Source: Alistipes sp.
GTDB lineage: Bacteria > Bacteroidota > Bacteroidia > Bacteroidales > Rikenellaceae
DNA: 64,000 nucleotides
Assembly: GCA_017938765.1 (NCBI GenBank)
Contig: JAGBAX010000014.1
Location: forward strand, 1 to 64,000
Reading direction: 5' to 3'
Every line of letters starts with the position of its first letter. Within the stretch, counting starts at the first letter, position 1. The notes below the pieces were generated by a model. The model was given only the letters and a program-made list of their open reading frames with translations, had not been told where the DNA came from and did not search any database. Positions 7,838-16,203 of the stretch are shown here, piece after piece. Both the position numbers and the translations under genes were made by a program.

Positions 7838-8779
7838 ATGAAAAAACTTATAATTGCACTGCTATCGTTAGCAGTTATCGGCTGTCAGAGCCGCGAGGTG
7901 ATGATTACACCTACTACAGAAGTTGCGCCTGAAGGTGCAAAGATTGAGGGGCTGCGTTACTATCCGGGAATATCTATCGGCATTCGTATGGAGAACTTTG
8001 AACAGTATCTCAGTAAGATTGCCGATGCAGGCTTTAAGTATATTGAAATCTCTATTGCCCACAAGTCGGGTCTATCTCAGATGACAGATGCTGAGGTTAT
8101 TGACCTTCTTACCACAAAGCGCAATCAAGCAGCAGCAAATGGTCTTACGGTGTGGTCTATTCACCTACCATTTGAGGACAAGGTGTGGACAAATATCGGT
8201 GGCGAGGAGACAATTCGCTGTCAGAGTGTTGAGAACATTATGCGTGTGCTGCGACTATGCAATCAGGCAATTCCAGAGTGTAAGAACTATGTTCTACACG
8301 CCAGCAAGGGAACACTTGACCCTCGCAGTGAATCTGTTGCACAGGCTCGCAAGTCGCTCTCCGAGATGCTTCCAGTAGCAAAAGAGTATGGCGTGCGCCT
8401 CTGCGTTGAGAATCTTGTAGGCAGTCTCTGCCCTACTATTGAGGAGATGGGAGCGACGATTGACGGAGTTGAGGATGCGTGGGTGACATACGACATTGGA
8501 CACGCAAACTGCGTTGGAGAGGATGTTATTGAGTTTCTCAAGTGGATTGGCCCTCGTCTTGGAACAGTCCATATGCACGACACAATGTTCGGCACTCGCA
8601 TTGACGACCACCGCATCGTTGGTCAGGGCAATGTAGAGCGTTGGGGTGAGGTTTATCAGACTCTACTCAAGGATAACCGCTATCGTGGTGTGTTTATGTT
8701 TGAGCTGGGCGGTAATGACCCAGTAGAGGTTATGAAGACATATCACGAGATTATACTTAAGCAGTATAACGAGCTATAA
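7838..8779 (+). CDS. Sugar isomerase/epimerase-like TIM-barrel lipoprotein, copy 1
   Basis: A 313-residue lipoprotein (lipobox VIGC, Cys16) with the xylose-isomerase-like / AP-endonuclease-2 TIM barrel. Metal-site hallmarks are in order: CVENLVGS (Glu), YDIGHANC (Asp and His), VHMHDTMF (His), and FMFELGG (Glu) near the C-terminus. In this family four such residues bind a divalent metal for aldose-ketose isomerisation or epimerisation. A lipid-anchored version is predicted to work in the periplasm or at the outer membrane, so it would act on sugars during uptake. First of three paralogues, 9 bp before the next. Fold is confident; substrate unknown. Confidence 0.82.
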   Translation: MKKLIIALLSLAVIGCQSREVMITPTTEVAPEGAKIEGLRYYPGISIGIRMENFEQYLSKIADAGFKYIEISIAHKSGLSQMTDAEVIDLLTTKRNQAAANGLTVWSIHLPFEDKVWTNIGGEETIRCQSVENIMRVLRLCNQAIPECKNYVLHASKGTLDPRSESVAQARKSLSEMLPVAKEYGVRLCVENLVGSLCPTIEEMGATIDGVEDAWVTYDIGHANCVGEDVIEFLKWIGPRLGTVHMHDTMFGTRIDDHRIVGQGNVERWGEVYQTLLKDNRYRGVFMFELGGNDPVEVMKTYHEIILKQYNEL

Positions 8780-8788
8780 AATCACACT

Positions 8789-9811
8789 ATGAGAACTACT
8801 TATTCACTACTACTATCGCTTCTACTACTCTTTGCAGCCTGCACTGAGGATACTCCAGCGGGTCCAGATTGGGGCGATTATGTCCCTACACCAGAACCGG
8901 AGAAGCCTGAGGAGGTTGTTATTAAGAATATAGAGCCGACGACAGAGGTTGCCGATGCTGGCTCACAGATTGCGGGTCTGAGATTCTATCCTGGTATATC
9001 AATCAACATTGAGCAGAAGAACTTCAACGCTCGCCTTGCAGATATCGCCTCTGCGGGCTTTAAGTATATTGAGATTACTATAAAGCACAGCTACGGCATT
9101 AAGGACAAGAGCGATGATACGGTGCTGGCGGCATTTAGCACAGTACTCTCTCAGGTTAAGGCTGCGGGGCTGACTGTATGGTCTATACATCTGCCTTTTG
9201 AGGATAAAAACTGGACAAATCCTGGTGGTAGTGAGGCTATCCGCCGTCAGAGCGTGGACTACCTTAACCGCGTTATGCGACTCTGCGCTGCAGGCTTCCC
9301 AGAGTGCAAAAACTACGTTCTACATGCAAGCAAGGGCGTACTTTCGCCACGCAGTGAGTCGGTTATTCAAGCCCGCAAATCGCTTGCCGAGATGATTCCA
9401 GTAGCTAATGAGCTGGGCGTAAGAATATGCGTAGAGAATCTTGTAGGTAGTCTCTGCCCTACAACAGAGGAGATGGCCTCTACGATAGATGGCGTAAAAG
9501 ATGTGTGGGTGACATACGACATCGGCCATGCGCACTGCGTAGGACAAGATGTTGTAGATTTCCTCAAGTGGATTGGCCCTCGTCTTGGCACTGTACATAT
9601 TCACGACACAATGTTCGCCTCTAAAAACGACAGCCATAGCCTTATTGGCGAAGGAAATATCAGCAAGTGGGAGGAGGTATACCTTACAATGCTCAAGGAT
9701 AACAGATATCGCGGAGTGTTCCTCTTTGAGCTTAGTGGTGCAAATGCCGTTACGGTGATGAACTCATACAAGAAGATAGTTGCCGACTACCAAAAAGCGT
9801 ATAATCAGTAA
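8789..9811 (+). CDS. Sugar isomerase/epimerase-like TIM-barrel lipoprotein, copy 2
   Basis: A 340-residue lipoprotein (LFAAC, Cys18) with a Pro/Glu-rich linker of ~25 residues after the Cys (TPEPEKPEEV) that copy 1 lacks, then the same barrel. It shares long identical blocks with copy 1, including TVWSIHLPFEDK and KNYVLHASKG, and keeps the metal-site motifs CVENLVGS, DIGHAHC, VHIHDTMF and FELSG. All ligands are intact, so it is expected to be active. The linker probably holds the domain away from the membrane. The gap to copy 3 is 10 bp, consistent with one transcript. Confidence 0.82.
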   Translation: MRTTYSLLLSLLLLFAACTEDTPAGPDWGDYVPTPEPEKPEEVVIKNIEPTTEVADAGSQIAGLRFYPGISINIEQKNFNARLADIASAGFKYIEITIKHSYGIKDKSDDTVLAAFSTVLSQVKAAGLTVWSIHLPFEDKNWTNPGGSEAIRRQSVDYLNRVMRLCAAGFPECKNYVLHASKGVLSPRSESVIQARKSLAEMIPVANELGVRICVENLVGSLCPTTEEMASTIDGVKDVWVTYDIGHAHCVGQDVVDFLKWIGPRLGTVHIHDTMFASKNDSHSLIGEGNISKWEEVYLTMLKDNRYRGVFLFELSGANAVTVMNSYKKIVADYQKAYNQ

Positions 9812-9821
9812 AAGACACTAT

Positions 9822-10877
9822 ATGAAAAAACTATTATTTCTCTTTCTCTCTATAGCAATGATTGCTTGTAACCCAGATAATGAGTACTCAAAGGGTCCAG
9901 ATTGGAGCCAAATTCCCACTCCTGACCCAGAGCCAGAGCAGCCTATAGACCCAAAGCCAGAACAGCCGACAACGACAGTTATCACACCGACAACTAAAAA
10001 TGCTCAGCCTGGTGACAATATCGCAGGATTGTTCTATACAATAGGTATGCAGATTAATGTTGCCGACAACACTTTCAGCACCCGACTTAAGGAGGTTGCC
10101 GATGCGGGATTTAAGTATGTAGAGCTGAAGATTAAGTATAGCTACGGCCTGCATAACAAGAGCGACGAGCAGGTAACTGCCACTTTTGACTCTATGCAGC
10201 AGCAGATGGAACAGTACGGCATTACAGTCTGGTCTATTCACCTGCCATATGAGGATAAAAACTGGACAAGCATCAGTGCCAGTGAGAGCATCCGCAAGCA
10301 ATCTGTAGAGTATATCCTTCGCACGCTACACCTATGCGCAAAGAGCTTTCCTACTTGCAAAAACTATGTGCTTCACGCCAGCAAGAGCGTAAGTCCAAGT
10401 GCAACAGCTATTTCTCAGGCTCACAAATCCCTTATGGAGATGGACGAGGTTGCAAAACAGTATGGCGTACGCTTCTGCGTTGAGAACCTTGTGGGTAGCT
10501 TCTGCTACACTATTGACGACCTTATGGCTGTCATCAAGCCATTTGACAATGTCTACGCTACATTTGACATCGGTCATGCAAACTGCAAGGGATACGATGT
10601 TGTGGAGTATCTGAAGGCTATCGGCACAAAGCTCGGAACTGTCCATATGCACGATACGGCATACAAGTCTGGCTCTGACGACCATCGCCTTGTAGGCGAC
10701 GGAGATATCCACACCAAAAACCGCCCTTGGGGCGAGGTCTACAAGACTATGCTCAAGGATAACGGCTATCGCGGCGTGTTTATGTTTGAGCCAAAGGATA
10801 ACCAGAAGGCGACAGATGTGGTTGCAAGATATAACGATATTATCCTTAAATCCTATGAGGAACTAAGAGAAAAGTAA
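9822..10877 (+). CDS. Sugar isomerase/epimerase-like TIM-barrel lipoprotein, copy 3
   Basis: A 351-residue lipoprotein (MIACN, Cys16). The start is the ATG at 9822, which gives a clean signal peptide MKKLLFLFLSIAMIAC; the open frame to 9780 overlaps copy 2 and is not used. A linker with repeated DPEPEQPIDPKPEQP precedes the barrel. The metal-site motifs CVENLVGSF, DIGHANC, VHMHDTA and FMFEPK are retained, but the sequence is the most diverged of the three and the first strand (IGMQINVADN) differs from YPGISIN. Divergence with kept ligands suggests a shifted substrate rather than decay. Confidence 0.82.
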   Translation: MKKLLFLFLSIAMIACNPDNEYSKGPDWSQIPTPDPEPEQPIDPKPEQPTTTVITPTTKNAQPGDNIAGLFYTIGMQINVADNTFSTRLKEVADAGFKYVELKIKYSYGLHNKSDEQVTATFDSMQQQMEQYGITVWSIHLPYEDKNWTSISASESIRKQSVEYILRTLHLCAKSFPTCKNYVLHASKSVSPSATAISQAHKSLMEMDEVAKQYGVRFCVENLVGSFCYTIDDLMAVIKPFDNVYATFDIGHANCKGYDVVEYLKAIGTKLGTVHMHDTAYKSGSDDHRLVGDGDIHTKNRPWGEVYKTMLKDNGYRGVFMFEPKDNQKATDVVARYNDIILKSYEELREK

Positions 10878-10895
10878 CCCTATGCTCTACTATTT

Positions 10896-10938
10896 ATATA
10901 GGTATAACCCGAATTTTGAGTTATACCTATATTTTTTT
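10896..10938 (+). terminator. Terminator of the lipoprotein operon
   Basis: A 13-bp stem (10896-10908 with 10920-10932) with an 11-base loop, followed by a run of T. Confidence 0.8.
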
Positions 10939-10944
10939 GTAAAA

Positions 10945-10990
10945 TTTTAGTACTTTTTATTGCATAGTACCTAAAAGTGTATTATATTTG
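10945..10990 (+). promoter_or_regulatory. Promoter of the PspC/PadR operon with candidate operator
   Basis: TATATTTG (10983-10990) is a -7 box 30 bp before the ATG at 11021. Just upstream, TTTTAGTAC (10945-10953) and GTACCTAAAA (10967-10976) form an imperfect inverted repeat where the -33 box would be. PadR-family regulators often bind inverted repeats at their own operon promoters, so this may be the site for the PadR protein encoded at 11520. Confidence 0.45.
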
Positions 10991-11020
10991 CAGTAGAAAT
11001 TAACTAAAAATAGATAACAG

Positions 11021-11491
11021 ATGAAAGAGACAACAAATGCAAACATTGGCGGAAGAAACTTCACCCTTGACAAGGACGCCTTTGAGAGATTAAGTGACTA
11101 CTTAACAGATGTTCGCAGCCGAATAACAGATCCGACAGGCGAGACTATGGCCGACATTGAGAGTGCGATAGCTGACATCTTTGCGCAGGCGCTCAGCTCA
11201 ACGATGATGGTCGTAACAATACAGATGGTAGAGGCCGCCATTGCCCGCATGGGCAATCCAGATGATTTTGGTCCTGCAAAATCAGCACCAAAGAGTAGCG
11301 TTAATACCGCACCACAGCTTCGCCGAAGCCGTACAGACCGCTCAATAGGTGGTGTATGTGGGGGTATTGCCAAGTACTTCAACTTAGACTCATCACTGGT
11401 TAGACTTGTCGTATTGCTCTTTATAATTTTCGGAGGTCTATCGCTGTGGATATATATAATTCTGTGGCTACTAATTCCAGAGGAGGAGTAG
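11021..11491 (+). CDS. PspC-domain protein (small)
   Basis: A 156-residue protein. Residues ~1-85 form a soluble region with the same layout as the start of the larger PspC gene at 12682 (F-x-L-x-x-x-AF-x-RL-x-x-Y, then ADIE-x-x-IADIF). Residues ~98-155 are a PspC domain: RSIGGVCGGIAKYF followed by a hydrophobic stretch (SLVRLVVLLFIIFGGLSLW) and a second half-helix ending IPEEE. PspC domains in Proteobacteria sense membrane stress; in Bacteroidota they commonly occur with PadR regulators. First gene of a four-gene operon. Confidence 0.85.
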   Translation: MKETTNANIGGRNFTLDKDAFERLSDYLTDVRSRITDPTGETMADIESAIADIFAQALSSTMMVVTIQMVEAAIARMGNPDDFGPAKSAPKSSVNTAPQLRRSRTDRSIGGVCGGIAKYFNLDSSLVRLVVLLFIIFGGLSLWIYIILWLLIPEEE

Positions 11492-11519
11492 AGATATAAA
11501 CAATTAAAATTGAATTACA

Positions 11520-11846
11520 ATGAGGGAGGACAATGCAAAAATACAGATGCGCAAGGGCATTTTAGACTACTGCATACTTGCGATACTGGCGGCAGCAGAT
11601 AGCTACGCGCCAGCGATAATTGCCGAGCTAAAGAAGGCGGAGATGATTGTTGTGGAGGGAACGCTCTACCCTATTCTGACAAGAATGAAGAATGCGGGGT
11701 ATCTTACTTACCGCTGGGAGGAGTCTCCACAGGGACCACCGCGAAAGTACTACACACTTACTGATGAGGGTAAGAAGTATCTCGCTTCACTTGACGAGGC
11801 GTGGGACAAACTTGTTGAGCAGATTAACGCAATCAGAGGTAAATAG
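11520..11846 (+). CDS. PadR family transcriptional regulator
   Basis: A 108-residue winged-helix protein. It has the PadR pattern: KGILDYCILAILA (helix 1), SYAPAIIAELK, then VVEGTLYPILTRMKNAG for the recognition helix and LTYRWEESPQGPPRKYYTLT for the wing. PadR proteins are dimeric repressors that often control the operon they sit in and can respond to small molecules or membrane stress. It lies 28 bp after the small PspC gene, and its likely site is the inverted repeat at 10945-10976. Family assignment is strong. Confidence 0.92.
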   Translation: MREDNAKIQMRKGILDYCILAILAAADSYAPAIIAELKKAEMIVVEGTLYPILTRMKNAGYLTYRWEESPQGPPRKYYTLTDEGKKYLASLDEAWDKLVEQINAIRGK

Positions 11847-11862
11847 TAAAAAAAGCAGGGTT

Positions 11863-12678
11863 ATGAGACGATATTTAGTAATGTTAGTTGCGCTACTTAC
11901 CATTGGTGTAGCATCAGCAGATAGTGGCAAGGTAATAATGAAGGCTGTAAAGAGCAGACACAGCTACACAGCCGTTGAGGTATTTAGTCCAATAAAGGTG
12001 GTTGTAGAGAATCGCACAGAGGGTAATATTATTATCCGCGCAACAGAGCGAATGATGTCCCACATAGTGTTAAAGGTTGAGGGTAAGACGCTCAAGATAT
12101 CAAGCGACTTTAAGCAGATAAACCGCAACGACAACATCCCTATCGCCGAGGTCTATCTACCATACAATGGCAATCTATATAGCTTTGAGGCAACAGCCGT
12201 ATCATCTATTGATGTCAAACCTTTTATCTCTGCCGAAAAACTTGATATAGAGTGCATTGGAGCCTCTCGCATAACCATTAAGGGAAAGGCAAACAAGGCA
12301 GATATTGAGGTCGCTGGTGGCTCAAACGTTGATGCAGAGATTCAGTGCACGACATTAGAGGCAGAAGTTGCAGGTGCGGCAGTGCTAAACCTTGAGGGAA
12401 GTGCGACAAAAGCCGACATAGATGTAGCAGGAGCAGCGACACTCAACGCCGACGAGTTCAACTGCTCAAGGCTTGAGGCTGAGGTTGTGGGAGCTTCAAA
12501 GGCGGCAGTAAAGGGAGATATTTGCACCATAAATGTTGTTGGAGCATCAAGCGCTACGGTAGAGTGTAGCTCACAGCTCACAGCATCTGCCGTTGGTGCT
12601 TCGTCAATCAGATATAGTGGCGACTGCAAGGTAAACATTGTTGAGAATATGGGTGCGAGTAGCATTAAAAAGAGATAA
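11863..12678 (+). CDS. GIN-domain (DUF2807) secreted protein
   Basis: A 271-residue protein with a signal peptide (MRRYLVMLVALLTIGVASADS); the ATG at 11863 is chosen because it gives this leader, although the frame is open from 11692 inside padR. The rest is a DUF2807 / GIN-domain beta-helix: repeated short strands with GA(A/S) turns, such as EVAGAAVLNLEGSA, DVAGAATLNADEF, EVVGASKAAVKGD and NVVGASSATVEC. Such domains are typical companions of PadR/PspC genes in Bacteroidota and are thought to sit in the periplasm; the function is unknown. Confidence 0.87.
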   Translation: MRRYLVMLVALLTIGVASADSGKVIMKAVKSRHSYTAVEVFSPIKVVVENRTEGNIIIRATERMMSHIVLKVEGKTLKISSDFKQINRNDNIPIAEVYLPYNGNLYSFEATAVSSIDVKPFISAEKLDIECIGASRITIKGKANKADIEVAGGSNVDAEIQCTTLEAEVAGAAVLNLEGSATKADIDVAGAATLNADEFNCSRLEAEVVGASKAAVKGDICTINVVGASSATVECSSQLTASAVGASSIRYSGDCKVNIVENMGASSIKKR

Positions 12679-12681
12679 GGT

Positions 12682-13827
12682 ATGAACGAGATTAAAAAAT
12701 GTAGTATTTCAGGCGTTGCCTTTGTCTTTGAGAAGGTTGCCTACAATCGTTTGAGCGAGTACATAGCTTCGTTAAAGCGAGCATACAAAGATAACAGCGA
12801 GAGTGAAGAGATTATTGCCGACATTGAGGCGCGTATTGCAGAGCTAATACTCTCGGCACTAAGCGACCAGAAGCAAACAGTATGCCTGCCATTAGTAGAG
12901 AATATCATCGCGCAACTTGGTAGTGCTGAGGACATTACAGGCAAAGAGGAAACCGTTCCGCCTACCACAGACACCCGCATTGCTCGCCGATTGTACCGCG
13001 ATATGGAGAATAGCAAGCTCGGTGGCGTCTGCTCTGGTCTTGGAAAGTACTTTAATATTGACCCAGTACTTATCCGTCTTCTGATGTTCTCGCCGCTTGT
13101 ACTTATTCCGATATCAAAAATATCACACTACATTCACTGGTTAGACCCTGTGGGCAGAGACATCTTCTGGGTGCTAATTGTTGCCTACATAATTATGTGG
13201 TTTGTTGTTCCAAAAGCTATCAGCGCGCGCCAGAAGCTTGAAATGGAGGGCGAAGCTGTGACAGCAAAGGCTATTGCCGACCACCAGAAAGATAGCACCG
13301 ACGAGGAGAGGGCTAAGTCTACTCTTGCTACATTTATCGGCAGCCTTGGAAAGATTGCTATTGTCTGTCTGAAGGCTTTTGTGGCGATAGTTGTCTTTGT
13401 GATGATATTCTTCTGTATTGGCCTTATCGCAGCATTCATCGCTATGGCTACAGGTATAGGTACTACACTTATTCAAGCAGGTAACCTTGGAACACTTGCC
13501 GATGTAATCTCCACATTTGGCACTGGTCTACCTCTGTTTGCAGTATGCGTTGTTCTAGTCCCTGCAATGGTTATAATATATCTGCTCGCCTCACTTGTTC
13601 TTGGTAGCAAGCCTCGCGGATGGGTACTTCTCTGCTCTCTTATTATCTGGATACTCTTTATCATCGGCATATTCACAACGGCACACAATGTAGTAATCAA
13701 TATGCACGAAGACGAGATTGAGCGAATACTGAAGAGCGACTGGGATGATGCTCGTATTGATGGGCAGATAGATAGCCTTGAGTACAACCGACTGCTAAAC
13801 GACCCAAATGTAGAGAGTATAGATTAG
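12682..13827 (+). CDS. PspC-domain multi-pass membrane protein
   Basis: A 381-residue protein. The N-terminal ~95 residues are a soluble segment paralogous to the small PspC gene (ADIEARIAELI). A PspC domain follows at ~105-175 (NSKLGGVCSGLGKYF, then PVLIRLLMFSPLVL and YIIMWFVVPK). The C-terminal half has three or four more membrane helices (~215-350). It starts 4 bp after the GIN gene, so the four genes are one operon. The likely role is an envelope-stress module whose regulator is the PadR protein; this is inference from family context. Confidence 0.85.
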   Translation: MNEIKKCSISGVAFVFEKVAYNRLSEYIASLKRAYKDNSESEEIIADIEARIAELILSALSDQKQTVCLPLVENIIAQLGSAEDITGKEETVPPTTDTRIARRLYRDMENSKLGGVCSGLGKYFNIDPVLIRLLMFSPLVLIPISKISHYIHWLDPVGRDIFWVLIVAYIIMWFVVPKAISARQKLEMEGEAVTAKAIADHQKDSTDEERAKSTLATFIGSLGKIAIVCLKAFVAIVVFVMIFFCIGLIAAFIAMATGIGTTLIQAGNLGTLADVISTFGTGLPLFAVCVVLVPAMVIIYLLASLVLGSKPRGWVLLCSLIIWILFIIGIFTTAHNVVINMHEDEIERILKSDWDDARIDGQIDSLEYNRLLNDPNVESID

Positions 13828-13845
13828 CAGATGAATAAAATTGAT

Positions 13846-13873
13846 AAAAGCGACTAAAATAGTCGCTTTTTTT
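13846..13873 (+). terminator. Terminator of the PspC/PadR operon
   Basis: AAAAGCGACT (13846-13855) pairs perfectly with AGTCGCTTTT (13861-13870) around a 5-base loop, followed by T's. Confidence 0.88.
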
Positions 13874-13874
13874 G

Positions 13875-13882
13875 TATCTTTG
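13875..13882 (+). promoter_or_regulatory. -7 box for pnuT-thiN
   Basis: TATCTTTG ends 5 bp before the ATG at 13888. Transcription should start within a few bases of the start codon, so the mRNA is predicted to be leaderless or nearly so. The box directly follows the terminator T run. Confidence 0.65.
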
Positions 13883-13887
13883 TAGCT

Positions 13888-14454
13888 ATGGAGAATTATC
13901 TGGAGATAGTAGGCGCAGTGGTGGGCTTTGTCTACTTGTGGTTGGAGTACAAGGCGAGCATATATCTGTGGATAGCAAGCGTGATTATGCCGGCTATATA
14001 CCTTGTCGTCTTCTACGATGCAGGACTATATGCCGATACGGCAATAAACATCTACTACCTACTTATCGCTCTCTACGGTTTTATCGCATGGCGCAGAGGT
14101 AAAGATAGTGGTACTGAACTTAAAATCAGCCATATAACACTACGTCAAGCAGTGGCAATGGTGGCTCTCTATGCCGTTTTGCAGGTAGTTATATCGCTCT
14201 TGCTGCTCAACTTTACCGATAGCACCGTGCCTTGGTTTAACGGACTTACTTCGGCGCTTAGCGTAGTAGGAATGTGGATGCTTGCGCGCAAATATATTGA
14301 GCAGTGGATTGTCTGGGCGGTGGTAGATATTCTCTCTGTAGGGCTGTACGTATACATGGGGCTATATCTTACCGCACTACTATATGCAGCATACGCAATA
14401 ATCGCTATTTTCGGTTACCGAAAGTGGCAAAAACTAATGAAAGATGAGAAGTAA
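13888..14454 (+). CDS. pnuT: PnuC-family vitamin transporter, probably thiamine (PnuT)
   Basis: A 188-residue, roughly seven-helix membrane protein of the PnuC family, which imports unphosphorylated vitamins by facilitated diffusion coupled to kinase trapping. It is short, as usual for the family, and shows the WLEYKASIYLWIASVIMPAIY region and the WRRGKDSG loop. The overlapping next gene is thiamine pyrophosphokinase. In Bacteroidota the pnuT-TPK pair is an established thiamine uptake and trapping unit, and this context favours thiamine over nicotinamide riboside. No NadR-type kinase is nearby. The specificity is inferred from the neighbour, not from binding residues. Confidence 0.8.
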   Translation: MENYLEIVGAVVGFVYLWLEYKASIYLWIASVIMPAIYLVVFYDAGLYADTAINIYYLLIALYGFIAWRRGKDSGTELKISHITLRQAVAMVALYAVLQVVISLLLLNFTDSTVPWFNGLTSALSVVGMWMLARKYIEQWIVWAVVDILSVGLYVYMGLYLTALLYAAYAIIAIFGYRKWQKLMKDEK

Positions 14455-15061
14455 TATTGAGGCTGTAGTGATTGCGAATGGAGAGTATCCTACGCGAAAA
14501 GAGGTGTTAGAAATTATCAACTCTGCACCCCTTACGGTTTGTTGTGATGGTGCGGCGGATGACTTTATCGCGCGCGGAGGAGTGCCAGACATAATTATCG
14601 GCGATATGGACTCTCTGTCAGATGAGAACAAGGCTCGCTATAGCGACATTATCATCCACAACCCCGACCAAGAGACTAACGACCAGACAAAGGCCGTCCA
14701 ATATCTACTCTCACGCGGCATTACCCGCATAGCCATTGTTGGGGCAACGGGCAGGCGCGAGGACCATACAATTGCCAATATAGCCCTTACGGCAGAGTAT
14801 ATGGCAATGGGTGCGGAGGTTGTGAGCTATACAGACAGCGGATGTTTTATCCCTTGCCGTGACAACAAGAGATTGCAGTGCACCCCTAATGCTCAAGTAT
14901 CAATCTTTAACATCAACGCCACAGCTCTACGCAGTGAGGGATTAGACTACCCTATCTACGACTTTACTGCCCTCTGGCAGGGAACGCTCAACTGTTGCCG
15001 TAGCGGAGAGTTTACTATTTCTGCACAAGGCGACTATATAGTCTTTATCACTGCGGTATAA
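14444..15061 (+). CDS. thiN: Thiamine pyrophosphokinase
   Basis: A 205-residue thiamine pyrophosphokinase, converting thiamine and ATP to thiamine diphosphate and AMP. The N-terminal catalytic region shows VCCDGAADDF, DIIIGDMDSLSDE, NDQTKAVQYLL and IVGATGRREDHTIAN; the Asp and Gln/Asn residues in these blocks form the nucleotide and Mg site. The C-terminal ~70 residues are the thiamine-binding beta domain (GLDYPIYDF). The start ATG lies inside the pnuT reading frame with an 11-bp overlap, so uptake and trapping are translationally coupled. Ends at a terminator. Confidence 0.9.
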   Translation: MRSNIEAVVIANGEYPTRKEVLEIINSAPLTVCCDGAADDFIARGGVPDIIIGDMDSLSDENKARYSDIIIHNPDQETNDQTKAVQYLLSRGITRIAIVGATGRREDHTIANIALTAEYMAMGAEVVSYTDSGCFIPCRDNKRLQCTPNAQVSIFNINATALRSEGLDYPIYDFTALWQGTLNCCRSGEFTISAQGDYIVFITAV

Positions 15062-15082
15062 TAGAGACTACAGTCAACAGAG

Positions 15083-15116
15083 TCCCAGCGGCAAAGAGCG
15101 CTGGGATATTTTTTTG
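15083..15116 (+). terminator. Terminator after thiN
   Basis: TCCCAGCG (15083-15090) pairs with CGCTGGGA (15099-15106), followed by a T run. Confidence 0.82.
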
Positions 15117-15164
15117 TTTTCAGATGGGGCTTGGACTATATTTTGCGAAATAGTAAAAAATCAC

Positions 15165-15172
15165 TATCTTTG
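15165..15172 (+). promoter_or_regulatory. -7 box for pfkA
   Basis: TATCTTTG lies 24 bp before the ATG at 15197. Confidence 0.6.
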
Positions 15173-15196
15173 ACTGTTTAATATTAGGTAAAAGTT

Positions 15197-16177
15197 ATGG
15201 CAACTATTAAGTGTATTGGAATACTTACTTCAGGTGGTGACGCACCAGGTATGAATGCGGCAATTCGCGCCGTTACACGCGCAGCGAGATTTAACGGCTG
15301 GGGTGTGAAGGGTATTATGCGAGGATATAAGGGTCTGATAACTGGCGAGATAGAGGAGTTTCACTCAAACAGCGTAAGCAACATCATTCAGCGCGGAGGA
15401 ACAATTCTCAAGACTGCTCGCTGTAAGGAGTTTATGACTACTGAGGGTCGCAAGATTGCCTACGACAATATGAGAGCAGCAGGCATAGATGCACTGGTTG
15501 TTATCGGTGGCGACGGAACAATTACTGGCGCAAAGGTCTTTGCCGAGGAGTTTGATATTCCTATCGTGGCTCTGCCAGGCACTATTGACAACGACCTATC
15601 TGGCACTGATACTACTATTGGTTACGATACAGCGCTCAATACCATTGTTGAGGCGGTAGATAAATTGCGTGACACTGCTACTTCGCACGAGCGACTCTTC
15701 TTTGTTGAGGTTATGGGTCGCCACGCAGGCTACCTTGCCCTCAATGGAGCTATCGCTTCGGGAGCTGAAGCGGCGATAATCCCAGAGTCAGAGACTGGCG
15801 ACGACCAGCTTAAGACACTGATTGACAATGGCTTCCGCAAGAGCAAAAATTCCGCTATTGTTCTTGTGGCAGAAGACCCAGCAACGGGTGGCGCATTTGG
15901 TCTTGCCGAGCGTGTAGAGAGGGAGTATCCGCAGTACGATGCAAGGGTCACTATCCTTGGACACCTACAGCGTGGAGGAAGCCCAACGGCAGCGGATAGA
16001 ATCCTCGCCTCAAGACTTGGCGCTTCAGCTGTTGAGGCTCTGAAGGAGGGTCAGCGAAACATTATGGTAGGCCTAAAGAATGGCGAGATTGTCTACACTC
16101 CATTCTGTCAGGCGCTTGCCAAGACCAAGACCGTAAAGCAGAGCAATGTAGACCTTGTAAAGATGCTTTCAATTTAG
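15197..16177 (+). CDS. pfkA: ATP-dependent 6-phosphofructokinase
   Basis: A 326-residue PfkA-type enzyme that phosphorylates fructose 6-phosphate to the 1,6-bisphosphate in glycolysis. Visible signatures: [13 protein letters not shown] (residues 12-24), [13 protein letters not shown] with the GGDG nucleotide site, [19 protein letters not shown] containing the catalytic Asp, MGRHAGYLA, and [13 protein letters not shown]. The GGDG-T form is typical of ATP-using rather than pyrophosphate-using enzymes. Length is standard (~320). It is followed 26 bp later by a PfkB-family kinase and then a DPP-IV-like peptidase, all in one direction. Confidence 0.95.
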   Translation: MATIKCIGILTSGGDAPGMNAAIRAVTRAARFNGWGVKGIMRGYKGLITGEIEEFHSNSVSNIIQRGGTILKTARCKEFMTTEGRKIAYDNMRAAGIDALVVIGGDGTITGAKVFAEEFDIPIVALPGTIDNDLSGTDTTIGYDTALNTIVEAVDKLRDTATSHERLFFVEVMGRHAGYLALNGAIASGAEAAIIPESETGDDQLKTLIDNGFRKSKNSAIVLVAEDPATGGAFGLAERVEREYPQYDARVTILGHLQRGGSPTAADRILASRLGASAVEALKEGQRNIMVGLKNGEIVYTPFCQALAKTKTVKQSNVDLVKMLSI

Positions 16178-16203
16178 TAAATCAAAAAACATAACCCATT
16201 AAA

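Noticed and set aside
13827..13888. A TPP riboswitch before pnuT
   Set aside because: The gap is only 60 bp and is filled by a terminator and a -7 box; no CUGAGA or ACCUGA-type core is present.
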